Below are positions 22,393 through 31,550 of a stretch of 64,000 nt of DNA, piece after piece; position 1 is the first letter of the stretch, and each line of letters begins with the position of its first letter. Below the pieces are notes generated by a model, which ran no database searches, was not told the DNA's origin, and saw nothing but the letters and a program-made list of their open reading frames with translations. The translations under genes and the position numbers were made by a program. The stretch covers positions 1 through 64,000 of the forward strand of contig JALQPE010000923.1 in NCBI GenBank assembly GCA_030407315.1. The letters run 5' to 3'. This stretch comes from Asparagopsis taxiformis. Its lineage: Eukaryota > Rhodophyta > Florideophyceae > Bonnemaisoniales > Bonnemaisoniaceae.

Positions 22393-23282
22393 CATGACGT
22401 ACAACTTATACTTTACTCCAGTACTACACTCACATATCCAATACTTGACCACACCTCGACCATCTCGCCCCAGCAATAAACGACTCCGTCCTCTTGTCTC
22501 AAATCATACCATTCAACCAGGCCGCCGCCCCTCCGAACACTCCGCTTCATCGACTACAACGTATCACCCCGAATTCAAAGTCCTCCCAATGACCCCCAAA
22601 TATTCTCCATGTGCACCCCCCGACACCCACCTCCAGCCTCCAGACATTATTCCTTCTCACTGGGTGCTCCATCTACAGGCCGTAGAATATTGAATATTGC
22701 TCCCAGTTTTACCGCTGCATGTGCTTTAATCGATGTGTAGAGTACCGTGCCACTGTCTAGACCGTACTTGCTTTCCGGTAGGACTTGCACTAGCACCATT
22801 TCCGTTCCTCTCACTCTATTCCACTCCCTCTAATGCAATTGCTTTGCACACACAGTGTAAGGAGCCTACCCCACACACACACTACAATTGCAATTGCTAT
22901 TACTATTGCAATTGTACATTTTCAACCAAACACACTCGCCATCTTCCCCAACTGACACCCACCCCCATTACCCTCACAACCGAGCTCAGCTCGTCAATTT
23001 ATTCCCTCATTATCGTCATCATTAACAATACCAGTGCAAACTAGTCCCTCTTCCGCCCACCCCCAGCCTTACTGACATCCACACAGACACTGCTTCCCCC
23101 ATTTCCCATCAATGCGCCCTTCCGCTCCACAAATGCTCAGTCCCTCACCACCTGTCGGCAACACAATAAGCCTCCTTCTAATTCCATCCCATCCCATCCC
23201 CGATTTTTTCAATTCCCCCAAAACCTCATCCATCTACTGCATCATCAATGCCATCCCGCCCCACCTGTTTCACAACAAACAC

Positions 23283-23289
23283 TATAAAA
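23283..23289 (+). promoter_or_regulatory. TATA box for the 23396-23746 gene
   Basis: TATAAAA 107 bases before the start codon; same element as in the other repeat arm. Confidence 0.45.
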
Positions 23290-23395
23290 CACACAAGCCA
23301 TACTCTCCATCCCATTCTCCAACCACCAACTTTCCCCCATCCTAACCACTACCTCTAGCAATCATCATCCCACAAACTTCAACTCGGAACCCAAC

Positions 23396-23746
23396 ATGCA
23401 TCCGGTCGAAAAATTACTCGATGACACCATCGCCATGGAGCGCGATCTCAACAAAATCTTCAAGCTAATGTCAAAGCTGAAGAAGAGAGTCCGCCGCGCC
23501 AAGCGACGCATCCGCCGCTTTACTCGCACGTCGACATCGACATCGACATCCATATCCATGAACCGTCATGATGTCGACGGGGGAAGCCCAACTGCTCCAA
23601 TCCACTCGGAGCACGACCAATTGTCCCCGAGCTGCCCGACTCCACAAGTAGCGCAGCCTGCGGATCCCACCTCCGGTGTCGACCCTCATGCACAAGAGGA
23701 CGACGCCAGTAACCGCACAATCCTCGAGTATCACTTCTGGGCATGA
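23396..23746 (+). CDS. 116-residue basic protein, right inverted-repeat copy
   Basis: Encodes the same 116-residue protein as 13362-13712: an N-terminal amphipathic segment, a basic cluster RRAKRRIRRF, a Ser/Thr run and a Pro/Asp-rich tail ending in EYHFWA. The base difference I noticed in the coding part is a silent CAC/CAT in the SEHDQL region. TATAAAA (23283) and AATAAA (23986) bracket the gene. No family recognised. Identity of two inverted copies can mean recent duplication, gene conversion between arms, or selection, and these cannot be separated here. Confidence 0.6.
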   Translation: MHPVEKLLDDTIAMERDLNKIFKLMSKLKKRVRRAKRRIRRFTRTSTSTSTSISMNRHDVDGGSPTAPIHSEHDQLSPSCPTPQVAQPADPTSGVDPHAQEDDASNRTILEYHFWA

Positions 23747-23985
23747 CAGTTGCACCGCATTGCTCCGCATTGCATCGCATCGCACCGGCGCCGTGTTATT
23801 CGTCCACTTGTCTGCCCCAGTCTCATTGGCTGTGCCCATTGGTGGAACGTTTCGGATCTTTCCAAATCTCTTCATTCAATGTTGTATCATAAATGATCCG
23901 CAAACAGCGTTGATCAAACGGATCGACATCGAGCTTGTATCACAGCGACCGGCTGATGATGTATGAAGAGCGTACAATTACAATC

Positions 23986-23991
23986 AATAAA
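23986..23991 (+). terminator. AATAAA polyadenylation signal
   Basis: AATAAA 240 bases after the stop of the 23396-23746 gene, conserved in the other arm. Confidence 0.4.
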
Positions 23992-24136
23992 TATCAATTA
24001 CTAACAAATTCGTTCATCATTCATACTGTCTGTCTGCCCTTGTTTCATCGCTGGCTACTCTCATCATCGCCCTCCCTGATCGATCGATTCGTCCTCAGCT
24101 CCGTTCTAACCTGCGCGTGCCACCGCTGGACTGTGA

Positions 24137-24930
24137 TCACAGGTCAACGCGAACAGCCGCCACAAGGACACTTTCCTCCCCCTCGCCCCATACCGCGCCG
24201 CGAATGCCGTGTCGTCGAGTCCATCTGTCGTCGATCCCACCCGCATCCTCCATCGATATCTCGGACTGTTGACCTCCATCATTCTCGCCACACACCTGAC
24301 ACCCCCGCAATATCTGCTCATCATCTTTGCAGATGGCATTGGACGATGTAGCCTGGGGTAGCGCAACTTCCAAATTGAACGCCGAGTACTCAGCTGTGCT
24401 GACGGCGACGAGATGCGGGAAGGCGAGATACTCGATTTCGAAATTGGCGAGTGCCCTGGGATCTACACACACACTACAAGCTGGATCTTGACTCTGCACT
24501 AGTGAAATGCTAACTATTCCTGTATGCGGGACAAGGCATGTAGCGGACGGGTAGCTATCGTTGTATTTCACTGTGGACTGAAAGACAACTCTAATTTTTT
24601 CTTTGGCATTCACAGATATCTCTCTTGAGACAGGCTGGATTCTTATATTAGGAGTAATCAACTGGTTCTCGCGCGGGCGACATATACACTTGAAGGACCC
24701 GTTGCACGTGTTGAATCATAGTCATAACACCGTTGGTTTCCCGCGTATTCGTGATCGCTCGGACAATTTTCAAAGGTATACGTCTTGGGACCCGTGTCAC
24801 TGGAATGCGGAGATGCGGTGACATTATCGAATATTGAGTTCGGCATGACTGGCATTGAGTTCGAAGAAAGGAACAGGTGAGGGTAGAGATAGACATCCGA
24901 GACACTAGAATGGATATCTTCACGTCTTAT
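24137..24930 (-). pseudogene. Cys-rich family member F, 3' fragment
   Basis: Minus-strand remnant of the last third of a family gene. It begins near the module 3/4 boundary (SSNSMPVMPNSIFDNV, compare SSMTAMPNSTFDAV in G), continues through a damaged module 4 (YTFENCPSDHEYAGNQRCYDYD) and a scrambled linker, and ends in a degraded C-terminal domain with CVDPRALANFEIEYLAF and a final AAVRVDL. Several frameshifts are needed, and the signal peptide and modules 1-2 are absent. Its 5' side joins directly to the upstream flank of member G, so a rearrangement probably removed the front half. Confidence 0.8.
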
Positions 24931-25079
24931 CGTACTTCTCATTGTTCCATCTTCCCTCGCTTCATTGTGTTTAGAAGATGCCGTCTGGTACCCTGACCTC
25001 AATTTCACCCCTGATCCGGAACTGCTTCCAACTGGTGGTGGTGCCTCCACTGCGAGCATGTTGTGGTATTCCTCCGTCT

Positions 25080-25713
25080 CGAGTACATTCTGAATGCTGT
25101 GGAAAGATAATAACAACATCTTGTTCTGAAGTCCCCTAGTTGGAGAATGCTTCTTACAACAGCGTGATGTAACCATCGAAATGATCACATTTATCACTAG
25201 CAGCAATGTCTTTCTACTCATACTTATTTTCAAGCCAGAGAACGCCACTGGACCAGCACTATGCGACTATTTTTGGCATCTACCATACTTCAATGAGACG
25301 TTATGCTCATGTTCCTGCCAGGAGGATCGTTCCAGATGAACCCCATTCCATCACCCTTATGAAACAAAACGCAACACGCACTTGGGAGTATGGCTATGTC
25401 CTGCAAGCCTTCCGTACGAGTCTCGACATCCCATCTATTTTTCGTCACGTCATCACCGTATAGATGCTCTCTAACTATGCCCGTTTAGTCATCACTTGCA
25501 CAACACCGATGTGAGTTCCGTAAAACAAATTGAGAGTATGCATCCTGACAACGAGCCTGCCCCACATATCCGAGATTACATATTGCCCACCCATCCTAAC
25601 CTTCCAAACTCCCAAACACCAGATGTACACCTTCTATCAACGACTGTTCCCATCCGTCTCTATCTAGCTCAACACAACCAACTCAACCAAATTCCGCCCC
25701 CAATATATCCGTC
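25080..25713. repeat. Upstream flank of member G, shared with member E
   Basis: Direct-orientation counterpart of about 10560-11104. Similarity is strongest from about 25545 to the start codon. It presumably contains the promoter of G, but I see no convincing TATA box. Confidence 0.6.
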
Positions 25714-27564
25714 ATGAAATCTTCATCTCCAATCTCAGTCTCCCTCATTACCCTTCTCCTCATTCTCCACCATTCAAGCTCCCATCTTGCCACACCAACT
25801 CCTCACCACTCAAACCCCGCCACAAAATATACAGCTATCCGCAACAAACTCTACACTACATCCTCTCCCTATACCAGACGAGAAACTACTCACACTTCCC
25901 GTCAACTCAAACATCGTCGAACACAAACTCGCCTTCGATCCTCTATGTCAAATTCCAACATTTCCTCTGTCCAACGACAACATGAGGGTTTCAATGGAGA
26001 TGAATGTTACATTTCTAGTCTACCCTGTATCCCACCACGTATCTGTCTCGATCCAAACGTAACACCACGTGATGTATGCTCTGCATTCTCGGAGGAATGT
26101 TTCTGTGGCTACAGAAATGCCGACGAAGCGTTTTGCGATTGTGACCACCCATGTCCAGGGGGTGAACGATGTGTGCGAACAACTTCCGGCCAGAATATTT
26201 GTCTATCGAGAGGTCTGGATGGAGACAATCTCGAATGTGAAAACCCTGTTGGACTTTCACCTGGACGCTTCAACTTCGAAACATGTACGCAACAGGAAGA
26301 TTGTGCTGAAAGTCACTCATGCGTACGTACGCTTAGAGAAGGTGAAGTCCCTTGCGACGGCCAGGACGACTGCAGTTGTTTCAATATTGACTATCCTGAT
26401 TTCTTATGTTCGTGCAAGTACCCTGAATGTCCTGTGGGTGAGAAATGTTCGGTACGAGATGGTGACATCTGGTGTGTGTCGACTGCGTTAAATGATCCAG
26501 TTCTCATGTGTAGTCCGACTACAGCACCGCCGACACAATCTCCTAATGGTCTAAAATTCACTGAGGAGCCTTGCACCAAAGATGAGGAATGCGCTGCAGA
26601 ACGGGAATGTGTAAGGTTTTCAGAAAATGGTTTTCGTTCAAGTTGTGAAGGTCAAGACGATTGTCGTTGTCTACCTTATGAATATGAGGATGAGTTGTGC
26701 TCCTGCAAAAACCGCGAGTGTCTCCCCGGTGATTCATGCTCTTTCTTCCTCGACGAGGCGACCTGCATCTCGGAAGCTCTTCACCCACATCTGATCCTTT
26801 GTAATAGCTCGATGACAGCCATGCCGAATTCGACATTCGACGCTGTGACCACCTCACCAGATTCCACAGGCATGGGTCGCAAAAAGTATTCCTTTGAAAT
26901 TTGCCAGAGTGATGATGAGTGCGCGGGTGATCGAAGCTGTTATGACTATGATTTCAACAAATGTAAGGGAAACAAAAAGTGTACCTGTCGACCGCGTGAT
27001 GCACAGTTTAATGAGTGCTCATGTGAAAGGCCACGTTGTATGAAGGGAGACATCTGTGGATTCCCGCAAGATAGTTTGTATTGTCTTTCCGACAATATTC
27101 CGATACATCCCAACCGCTGTCCATCCACCATACAACCTACCCCCATCGCAATGCAGGACCTCTCCACCTCGACCCCAGATGCAGAAATAGTCGACTCTTC
27201 ACCAGAGCCGAGTCCAGCCCCAGCTAGTAACGTGTGCGTGGACGCCAAAGCACTAGCCCATTTCGACACAAACAATCTCGTCTTCCCCCAACACCCCGTC
27301 AGTCGCGTCCTCTGCGACCAATCCGGAAGCTGCGCCACCCCAGGTCACATCGTACAATACAATGGACAGGCAATGATGATGAGCACATATTGTGAGGGCG
27401 TTGGATGTGTGGAAAGAATGATGGAGGTGAATAGTCCGAGATATCAGAGAGGGATGCGGGTGGGATCGAAAACGGAAGGGCTGGAGTATACAGTGTTTGC
27501 TGCGCGGTATGGGACGAGAGGGGAGGAGGCTGTCCTTGTGGCAGCAGTTCGCGTTGGACTTTGA
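25714..27564 (+). CDS. Cys-rich modular secreted protein, family member G (intact, 616 aa)
   Basis: Uninterrupted frame. Residues 1-30 contain a signal peptide (VSLITLLLILHHSSS). A basic Ser/Thr spacer to about residue 85 is followed by four Cys-rich modules (about 90-175, 183-265, 277-360, 382-462). Each carries the pairs and triplets CSC, ECA and CxC at fixed spacing. A Pro/Ser linker (about 463-505) and the C-terminal domain (507-616) follow, with CVDAKALAHF, RVLCDQSGSCATPGHIV, YCEGVGC, MEVNSPR and a final VRVGL. The product should be secreted and heavily disulfide-bonded (inference). E is a disabled near-copy. The start is at the ATG that the same position in E has lost. Function unknown. 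Confidence 0.9.
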   Translation: MKSSSPISVSLITLLLILHHSSSHLATPTPHHSNPATKYTAIRNKLYTTSSPYTRRETTHTSRQLKHRRTQTRLRSSMSNSNISSVQRQHEGFNGDECYISSLPCIPPRICLDPNVTPRDVCSAFSEECFCGYRNADEAFCDCDHPCPGGERCVRTTSGQNICLSRGLDGDNLECENPVGLSPGRFNFETCTQQEDCAESHSCVRTLREGEVPCDGQDDCSCFNIDYPDFLCSCKYPECPVGEKCSVRDGDIWCVSTALNDPVLMCSPTTAPPTQSPNGLKFTEEPCTKDEECAAERECVRFSENGFRSSCEGQDDCRCLPYEYEDELCSCKNRECLPGDSCSFFLDEATCISEALHPHLILCNSSMTAMPNSTFDAVTTSPDSTGMGRKKYSFEICQSDDECAGDRSCYDYDFNKCKGNKKCTCRPRDAQFNECSCERPRCMKGDICGFPQDSLYCLSDNIPIHPNRCPSTIQPTPIAMQDLSTSTPDAEIVDSSPEPSPAPASNVCVDAKALAHFDTNNLVFPQHPVSRVLCDQSGSCATPGHIVQYNGQAMMMSTYCEGVGCVERMMEVNSPRYQRGMRVGSKTEGLEYTVFAARYGTRGEEAVLVAAVRVGL

Positions 27565-28475
27565 ATTGTTGAGGAGAGGGCCCAGTAGATGATAACTGGG
27601 AGAAATTTCGGTTGGTACCTCAAGCCGCAGAAGTGATACCACCGGATAAGTCCGAAAAATAAGAAATGGACGTTTAGCTCAACGGATCTTGTTTACCGCC
27701 GGCGAATGTCGAACGCTCACGAGTTTGCTGTGCCTCACATTCAGGAAGCCTGCCAATGTCCGCATAACAGAGAACATCACATTGCGGTGTTCGTCAGAGT
27801 GGCAAATGTTCAGGAGGTCCCGTCAACGTGGTTTCAGGTTGAGAATTAGTAGATCAGGGGCAGAGTGCGAGCGCTGAGCCATACTAGTTATATTCTTGTC
27901 ATGATCTATGACTTGGCTTAAAATCGGTTGTTGACTTGTTCGACAAGCTGTCCTGAACTTAACTTTTATACTTTCATTTAAAAAAATAACGCAATATTAC
28001 TGCAAAGTTTGCTGGTACCCTTGGTACCCTCAGTTCACCTGGCCATACCTGGGGGGTACGAATACTGTAGTCCGCCAAGTATAATCTTGTCTGGGTATGT
28101 AGCAAGACGCCCAGTGGTGATCAAGATGACCAGAACGTCTACAGAGTTGTTGGAAAGGAGGGATTTCAAAAGGAACGGAAACGGATGAGCCGATGCGGGT
28201 GAGCACGATTCGGGTCGGTTAGTGAAGCTACGAGACCATTGTGGCTGTTTGGTTGCTCCGTGACTTGACGGCATTGCCTGGTGCTACTTGGCAACCAGCT
28301 GGTTCCAAGTAGTGCCGCCGAACAGAGAGGACCGCTTCAATTTGGGGCGCAAACTGTATCGGATACTAGAGAAGGGCCCGCCCAGTGCGCATCGTGCCAG
28401 CACTACCATTCCGATGTTAGAATTTCTTCCACGTGCCTTGATATTCCATTGGATAGATCCGATCCAGACCAATGA
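27565..28475. other. No gene recognised; convergent 3' ends of members G and H
   Basis: Spacer between the convergent members G and H. No recognisable protein or RNA. Confidence 0.45.
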
Positions 28476-30320
28476 TCAAAGCCCAACACGGACAAGCATT
28501 GACAGAAACGCCTCCTCTCCTCTCGTCTCATACCGTGCAGCAAACGCTGTATACTCCAGTCCTTCCGTTTTCGATCCCACCCGCATCCCCTGTCGATACC
28601 TCGGACTGTTCACCTCCATCACTCTCTCCACACATCCAACGCCCTCACAATATGTGCTCATCATCATTGCCCGTCCATTGTATTGTACGATGTGACCTGG
28701 GGTAGCACAACTTCCAAAGTGATCACAGAGGACGCGACTGACGGGGTGTTGTTGGAAGACGAGGTGATGGGTATGGAAATGTGTGAGAGCGGAAGCGTCG
28801 ATACATACGTTTGTGGATAGGGATGGGAGTTGTTGTTGTGATTGTTGTGGTGGTTTTGGTGGTTGGGAAGATAGTTGAGGTGAATCATGAGATGGGTCTG
28901 GTGTGATGATGGGATTGGGCTGTGTAACGGCTGGAGGTTCTGTGCTAGACGGACAGCGATTTGGAACTCTTTCAATATTTGTGGAGTGACAAAAAAGATT
29001 CCTAGGTTCATATCCACAGATGTCTCCCTTCATACAACTTGGCTTTTCACATGAGCACACATCAAACCGTTCATTACGCGGTCGACAGGTACACCTTTTA
29101 GAGTTCTTACATTTGTTGAAATCATAGTCATAACACCCTCGATTTCCCGCACATTCGTCATCGCTCTGGCAAATTTCGAAGGAATACTTCTTTCGACCCT
29201 TTATTGTGGGATCGGATGACTCGATCGCATCATCGAATGTTTCACTCGGAACCGTTGCCATAGAGTTATTACAAAGCAACGGGTGCGGCTGCAGAGCTCT
29301 CGAAATGCATGTAACCTCTGTAGGATCGAAAGAGCATGTATCACCGGGTAGGCACTCAGGATACTTGCATGAGCAAATGTGGTCTTCATATTCTTGAGTT
29401 TCACATGTACAATCTTGCTTTCCGTCACACGGTTTCACACCATAGTCTACCACTGCAGCGCACAACCGTAGACCGGCACATTCTTCGTTTGCTGTACATG
29501 GCTCTCCTGTGAATTTCGTTCCTGTCGAAGGCGGTGGCGTACTGGAAGGGCAGCTTACTTCTGGATTGTTGAGGGCGTTTGAAATACATGAAACTACACC
29601 ATCCATGGATGAACATTTCTCACCCTCGAGACATTCAGGATATCTGCATGAGCATGTTTGATCCCCACCGTCATCTCCAAGGCAGATACAATCCTTCTTT
29701 CCATAACAAGGCACAAGGTACCCGCCATCAACCAGTCGTACGCATGAGTGACCTTCTGCACATTCTTCCTTCTCGACACATGGCTCGTAGTTGAAACGGC
29801 CATGGCTAAGATTCCCGGAGTCCTCACATTCAATTTCGTTGCCAGACAAGCTACTTGATAGGCAACTGCTCTCTCCGGATGGGGATTTGACGCAACGTTC
29901 GCCAATGGGACAAGATTTGTCACAAGTACACAACTTTTCTTCATCATTCCTGTAACTGCAGAAACATTCCGTTGAACTTTTTGAACAGACATCCCGAGGT
30001 CTGACATTGGGGTCTATGCAAAGACGTGGTGGCACACAGGTTGAGAACTCATCGCATGAATCTCCGATGAAGCCATGTACTTGTCGCTGGATGGAATATA
30101 GGTCAAGATGAGACGCAGAGGTAAGCGTGAGGTGGGGATGAAAACGAGGGGGAAAGCGGCGAGCCCTTCGTCTTGAGTTGGAGGAAGTGGATGGTTGCAA
30201 TTTGTCTTGGATGTATGTATGTCGTGTAATCATTCTGGAACCATAGGTGGTTGGTGTTGCGACAATTGGACTGGCCAGAAGAAGGAGAGATGCCAGGATT
30301 AACATTGGAAAAGGAGTCAT
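28476..30320 (-). CDS. Cys-rich modular secreted protein, family member H (intact, 614 aa)
   Basis: Uninterrupted minus-strand frame. The frame is open to an ATG at 30380, but the ATG at 30320 opens a canonical signal peptide (MTPFPMLILASLLLLASPIVA), so I prefer it; the upstream start would add 20 residues. Four Cys-rich modules follow a basic Ser/Arg spacer. The linker before the C-terminal domain is unusual, with Pro/Gln-rich stretches (PPKPPQQSQQQLP). The C-terminal domain has CIDASALTHF, RVLCDHFGSCATPGHIV, YCEGVGC, MEVNSPRYRQGMRV and final VRVGL. Its last 421 bp of coding sequence before the final codons are identical by eye to pseudogene I. A TATATATA lies at 30506-30513. Likely secreted; function unknown. 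Confidence 0.88.
   Translation of the reverse strand: MTPFPMLILASLLLLASPIVATPTTYGSRMITRHTYIQDKLQPSTSSNSRRRARRFPPRFHPHLTLTSASHLDLYSIQRQVHGFIGDSCDEFSTCVPPRLCIDPNVRPRDVCSKSSTECFCSYRNDEEKLCTCDKSCPIGERCVKSPSGESSCLSSSLSGNEIECEDSGNLSHGRFNYEPCVEKEECAEGHSCVRLVDGGYLVPCYGKKDCICLGDDGGDQTCSCRYPECLEGEKCSSMDGVVSCISNALNNPEVSCPSSTPPPSTGTKFTGEPCTANEECAGLRLCAAVVDYGVKPCDGKQDCTCETQEYEDHICSCKYPECLPGDTCSFDPTEVTCISRALQPHPLLCNNSMATVPSETFDDAIESSDPTIKGRKKYSFEICQSDDECAGNRGCYDYDFNKCKNSKRCTCRPRNERFDVCSCEKPSCMKGDICGYEPRNLFCHSTNIERVPNRCPSSTEPPAVTQPNPIITPDPSHDSPQLSSQPPKPPQQSQQQLPSLSTNVCIDASALTHFHTHHLVFQQHPVSRVLCDHFGSCATPGHIVQYNGRAMMMSTYCEGVGCVERVMEVNSPRYRQGMRVGSKTEGLEYTAFAARYETRGEEAFLSMLVRVGL
28501..28921. repeat. 421-bp identical tract shared with 31576-31996
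   Basis: Base-by-base reading shows no difference from gacagaaacg to gggattgggct, while both flanks differ at once. The tract covers the C-terminal domain and linker of member H. This is the signature of gene conversion or very recent partial duplication. Confidence 0.85.
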
Positions 30321-30505
30321 GACTTTTGCGGAAAGTTTTGGTGACGGTGGGTGCATGCGGAAGACAAGGGTTTCGTGCAAAAATTAGTGGTGGGAAGAGC
30401 TTGTCATGCAATTATATTGTTGAGCGGCATTCGTGGAATCCTAGAGATTACAGTGGGACTGGGAACCATGGCTCTGATTCAATGAGTCGAAACATTTCGA
30501 CTATC

Positions 30506-30513
30506 TATATATA
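30506..30513 (-). promoter_or_regulatory. TATA box of member H
   Basis: TATATATA, palindromic, 126 bases before the upstream ATG (30380) and 186 before the preferred one (30320). The spacing slightly favours the longer product. Confidence 0.4.
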
Positions 30514-30795
30514 GAGAAGCGATGCCACGTTCGTGGCTCAGTTGTGGAAAGTTAGAGTCGAACCTAGCGATAATATGCTTCATACGACATGGAAACTTCT
30601 CAAAAGTTCTCATGCAAGGGAGCTTCTGATAGAGAAGAAATTTCTACGACTCTGCGTGCGGTATGGGCAGATCTACGAAATGTACACTGATATGTCGCGT
30701 GGCAACAAGTAGGAGACAACTGCTCTGTTCGGTGTTGCCTCTTGTCCACAGTCATCTATTTTCAGACGTGTGAAATAGTGTCAATAATTTGCAGA

Positions 30796-31266
30796 TCACA
30801 ACTGTTGCATCAACCATTCCCAAGAACGACTGGGTGAAATCTGAAGAGTAAATCTCTCAACCTCGTAGTACCACATGTCGTGATTGATTCGTGGGCAGAA
30901 AAGACCCTCCCTCGAACAATCGTCACACGCACGCCACCATGAGCTCCACCAGCGTGGATTTAAGAAAGCACACAAAGAACTACGATGACGACATGGCAAC
31001 TTTATGAGTGTCGGGATATCCATATCCCTCATCTCCTCCCAGGTCAATCCGTCCCGCTCGGTTAGGATATCCATGTCACCAGGTGACATGCCACCTCTAG
31101 TGTCTGCGCAGGCACAAAATTCTTTATAGTCTAACAATGAAAGACAAATGCCGTTCAGAGCCTCATGGATAGGTGAAATCCCGGTTAAGATCAGTAGAAA
31201 TTGTTGGCTACCAATGTCCAGGATTACTGCTAGAGATTGGCAGGGAAGCATACAAAACGTCTTCAC
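30796..31266 (-). CDS. Hypothetical protein (156 aa), weakly supported
   Basis: An open minus-strand frame with balanced amino-acid use, several Cys and Trp residues (CRHRSSLCAF, RWWSSWWRACDDC) and an acidic segment (DMDILTERDGLTWEEMRDMD). No signal peptide is obvious. I do not recognise it. It lies between family members H and I, both on the same strand, and shows no similarity to them. There is no clear promoter, so it may be a chance frame. Confidence 0.25.
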   Translation of the reverse strand: MKTFCMLPCQSLAVILDIGSQQFLLILTGISPIHEALNGICLSLLDYKEFCACADTRGGMSPGDMDILTERDGLTWEEMRDMDIPTLIKLPCRHRSSLCAFLNPRWWSSWWRACDDCSREGLFCPRINHDMWYYEVERFTLQISPSRSWEWLMQQL

Positions 31267-31550
31267 TCCGGAAAGTTGCGACAGAGAATGGAATAATGCG
31301 AGAATGTTTCACCTTCAGCAGTGAATGCCTCTTGCAATTGACACCTTTCATTTCCTCTTGCTACTTGATTCGCTGCGGAAGTCATTTCTAATCTCGCATC
31401 CACATCTGTCTTCGGTCTATATTTCAAAGAGTGATCATGGACCATAGTGAGTCATCGTCGTCAACAAAATTAATACATGACTTCAGTTCTATTTTCATCA
31501 CAATGTTACTAAATTTAGCGGAGGCGCATCGATCGCTGCTTCCACTAATG

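Larger units (their letters stand above)
22393..24136. repeat. Right arm of large inverted repeat (about 1.75 kb)
   Basis: Reverse complement of about 12943-14720, with scattered single-base differences and a few indels. It carries a second copy of the 116-residue gene with the same upstream TATA and downstream AATAAA. The outer edge runs into the 3' end of pseudogene F. Confidence 0.85.
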
